The notes below the pieces were generated by a model. That model saw only the letters and a list, made by a program, of their open reading frames with translations. It was not told the origin of the DNA and did not search any database. A DNA stretch of 5,822 nt from Candidatus Bathyarchaeota archaeon (GTDB taxonomy: Archaea; Thermoproteota; Bathyarchaeia; TCS64). The stretch is taken from contig JAGTQJ010000099.1 of assembly GCA_018396515.1 (NCBI GenBank), positions 1-5,822 on the forward strand, read 5' to 3'. Shown here piece after piece: positions 4,454-5,822 of the stretch. Position 1 is the stretch's first letter; each line of letters starts with the position of its first letter. Both the position numbers and the translations under genes were made by a program.

Positions 4454-5679
4454 CTCTCTATCCTCGCAGCCTTCCTGCATAGGAGGAATATCGCCGCGGC
4501 GAGGGGTAGGCTGGCCAGCTCCTCCTTGAAGGGGCCGTATTTCTCTCCCCCTAACCTGAACATTGGGGCCCTCCTCACATAGATGGGGACCTCTCCACCC
4601 TTGAAGGCTATGGAGCTGCTCAGGGGGTCGTAATCCTCCAGCTCCTCGACGGAGACGGGTTGGGCTATCAACCCCGTCTTCCCGTTCAAGGTGTTAGGCA
4701 ATCTTATAAGGCGGTGAATGTCCGTCGTCACCACGGTGTCCACCGCAGCCGCCTGCTCCCTAACCGCCTCCTCCATAAGCCTGTTCAGGGATTCCCGGCC
4801 AAGATATTTTAGTATGCCGCTGGGTGGCCCCTCCCCCAAAACCCTGAGGATCTCATCTCTAGAATCTATGATGCTTCTCATCCTCTTCCCCTTACTCCTC
4901 ACCATTTCCAAAAGCCTGGGTGGAGGTTTAGCAAGGTAGTCGTATAGGGCTTTGGATGCTCTTCCCCTCCATCCAAGTCCGTGGAGGGGGGATGATCCCT
5001 TTACACCGGGCCTGAACCCAAGTAGCTCGATCCTCATCCCAGTGCCCGTGACGTAGTCTACTATCTCTCTCCTAGCCCTCTGGTCCAAGCCCCTTATCCA
5101 AGGAGCTGTTATGTGGATGTGGTATCCCCTGTTCCCGGTGAAGTTCACCTTGAGATACTCTAGGGGGATCCCAAAATCCTGGATTAGGATGTCCAGAAGC
5201 TTCTGGGCCTCTCCCTTGGCCTTATCTAGGCATATGTCGCATATCCAGGTCTCCTCCTCTAGGTTTGTACCACCGCATTTAGGACACCTCTCAGGGGCTC
5301 TTCCCATCCCCTCAGCTCCGCATAGGTTACACCTCCAGGCATCGTGGTTCATCCTGCAGGGCGTCTCCATATGATCAGCGTCTATATCGAATACCATATC
5401 AGCTCCGATCCAGCCCTTCGACTCCATATCCGACCTTGGCTCGCGGTAATATGCCGATGAGTAGTAGATATGGGCTGGGGCCTTCTCCATTATGAATGCG
5501 TGGAGCTGAGAGGGGTCGCTGAAGGAGGTATGGCGTATCATCACCCCTCCATCGAAGGGCAAGAAGCCGAACTCCCTCCTCTCCATCTCGAGGGGGGGAT
5601 CCACCTTGCCCACGCCCACCTTATAGTAACGCCTGAACTGTTCCTCCAAAAATGATGCGCTGCCCCAATCCTCCGCCAT
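4450..5679 (-). CDS. priS: DNA primase, catalytic small subunit PriS
   Basis: A full-length 409-residue archaeo-eukaryotic primase catalytic subunit, which makes RNA/DNA primers together with PriL. It starts MAEDWGSASFLEEQFRRYYK, the usual family start. Metal-binding aspartates are Asp98 and Asp100 in FDIDAD; the third is Asp320 in TTDIHRLIRLPNTLNGKTGL, which is the conserved nucleotide-binding C-terminal motif. TGNRGYHIHI (181-190) matches the family's SG.RG.H motif. The zinc knuckle ligands Cys108, His112, Cys147 and Cys150 surround an extra ribbon with Cys117/Cys120 and Cys132/Cys135. The last ~40 residues (YGPFKEELASLPLAAAIFLL) resemble a GINS B domain. It is the first gene of the operon, with no clear ribosome binding site before the ATG, which suggests a leaderless mRNA or a very short leader. 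priL is not in the window. Confidence 0.97.
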   Translation of the reverse strand: MAEDWGSASFLEEQFRRYYKVGVGKVDPPLEMERREFGFLPFDGGVMIRHTSFSDPSQLHAFIMEKAPAHIYYSSAYYREPRSDMESKGWIGADMVFDIDADHMETPCRMNHDAWRCNLCGAEGMGRAPERCPKCGGTNLEEETWICDICLDKAKGEAQKLLDILIQDFGIPLEYLKVNFTGNRGYHIHITAPWIRGLDQRARREIVDYVTGTGMRIELLGFRPGVKGSSPLHGLGWRGRASKALYDYLAKPPPRLLEMVRSKGKRMRSIIDSRDEILRVLGEGPPSGILKYLGRESLNRLMEEAVREQAAAVDTVVTTDIHRLIRLPNTLNGKTGLIAQPVSVEELEDYDPLSSSIAFKGGEVPIYVRRAPMFRLGGEKYGPFKEELASLPLAAAIFLLCRKAARIER

Positions 5680-5691
5680 CTAATCCTAACC

Positions 5692-5717
5692 TATATTCCA
5701 ACAAATAGACCTTTAAG
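5692..5717 (-). promoter_or_regulatory. Candidate promoter of the priS operon
   Basis: Upstream of ATG 5679 the minus strand has three A/T-rich elements: CTTAAAG at -38 to -32, TCTATTTG at -30 to -23, and AATATA at -18 to -13. The middle one is at the spacing expected for a TATA box of a leaderless transcript. None is a strong match to the archaeal BRE/TATA consensus, so the exact box is uncertain. Confidence 0.4.
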
Positions 5718-5722
5718 GATCT

Positions 5723-5733
5723 CCTCTAAGAGG
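5723..5733. repeat. Inverted repeat CCTCT-A-AGAGG (copy 1)
   Basis: A perfect 5-bp inverted repeat with a 1-base centre, just upstream of the candidate priS promoter. The same arms occur again at 5769-5782, 46 bases further out, with a 4-base centre. The arms also resemble the Shine-Dalgarno core, so chance is possible. Confidence 0.4.
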
Positions 5734-5768
5734 TGGTCTTATCCTAGTGGGATGAGGTGATAGGATAC

Positions 5769-5782
5769 CTCTCAGAAGAGGG
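5769..5782. repeat. Inverted repeat CCTCT-CAGA-AGAGG (copy 2)
   Basis: Same arms as the repeat at 5723-5733 but with a 4-base loop, which would allow a small RNA hairpin on either strand. It directly abuts the TTAAC/GTTAA inverted repeat at 5783-5806. Confidence 0.4.
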
Positions 5783-5806
5783 TTAACGGCCATGTTTGCC
5801 GGTTAA
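5783..5806. repeat. Inverted repeat TTAACGGC...GCCgGTTAA
   Basis: Eight paired bases with one bulged G around a 7-base loop. On the minus strand it would form a hairpin of moderate stability about 105-130 bases upstream of priS. It could be an operator or the end of an upstream transcript; no T-run follows it. Confidence 0.4.
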
Positions 5807-5822
5807 ATCATCATGATCCCGC

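Larger units (their letters stand above)
5680..5822. other. Non-coding leader/promoter region upstream of priS
   Basis: All three minus-strand frames meet stops within the first 40 bases from the right edge, and plus-strand ATGs (5752, 5792) stop at once, so I see no gene here; only a very short piece running off the right edge is possible. The stretch is full of inverted repeats: CCTCT-A-AGAGG at 5723-5733, TATCCTA/TAGGATA at 5740-5746 and 5761-5767, CCTCT-CAGA-AGAGG at 5769-5782, and TTAACGGC/GCCgGTTAA (one bulged G) at 5783-5806. These may be operators, an RNA leader structure, or the terminator of an upstream gene. Confidence 0.6.

Noticed and set aside
5772..5814. C/D box sRNA-like elements on the minus strand: ATGATGA (5814-5808) and CTGA (5775-5772).
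   Set aside because: No D' and C' boxes lie between them, and the flanks do not pair directly next to the boxes, so the K-turn stem expected of an archaeal C/D sRNA is missing.

Overview
This 5.8-kb window is archaeal chromosomal DNA. It carries archaeal-specific information genes (small primase subunit, GINS51, ribosomal proteins L44e and S27e, aIF2-alpha, Nop10). Start sites inside the operon mostly have AGGAGG-type ribosome binding sites, and the first gene has none. Frequent AGG/AGA arginine and ATA isoleucine codons are compatible with a thermophile. I would guess a TACK-group lineage, but the sequence seen here does not settle the taxonomy.

Layout. (1) Positions 1-1806, plus strand: the 3' part of an FtsX/MacB-type ABC permease, running in from outside the window, followed 21 bases later by its LolD/MacB-type ATPase, which has a SHOCT-like C-terminal tail. 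(2) Positions 1807-1959: a short AT-rich gap between converging genes, with a small hairpin and T-runs on both strands, probably a two-way terminator. (3) Positions 5679 down to 2394, minus strand: a very compact operon priS > gins51 > rpl44e > rps27e > aif2a > nop10. Neighbouring genes overlap by ATGA or are 1-15 bases apart. An unrecognised 129-residue gene (2349-1960) follows. (4) Positions 5680-5822: non-coding leader or promoter DNA dense in inverted repeats.

The operon links replication (primase small subunit and the GINS part of the CMG helicase) with translation (two zinc-ribbon ribosomal proteins, initiator-tRNA factor alpha) and rRNA pseudouridylation (Nop10). The points most worth a second look are: nop10 has no ATG, GTG or TTG available and appears to start at CTG behind an excellent AGGAGG, in frame just after the aIF2-alpha stop; PriS and GINS51 end in recognisably related C-terminal modules (YGPFK...AS.PL..A), including a shared 15-base stretch; PriS carries an extra four-cysteine zinc ribbon inside its zinc knuckle; and an unknown conserved-looking gene closes the cluster. 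I found no CRISPR, transposon, rRNA or tRNA, and no clear novel defence-type system.
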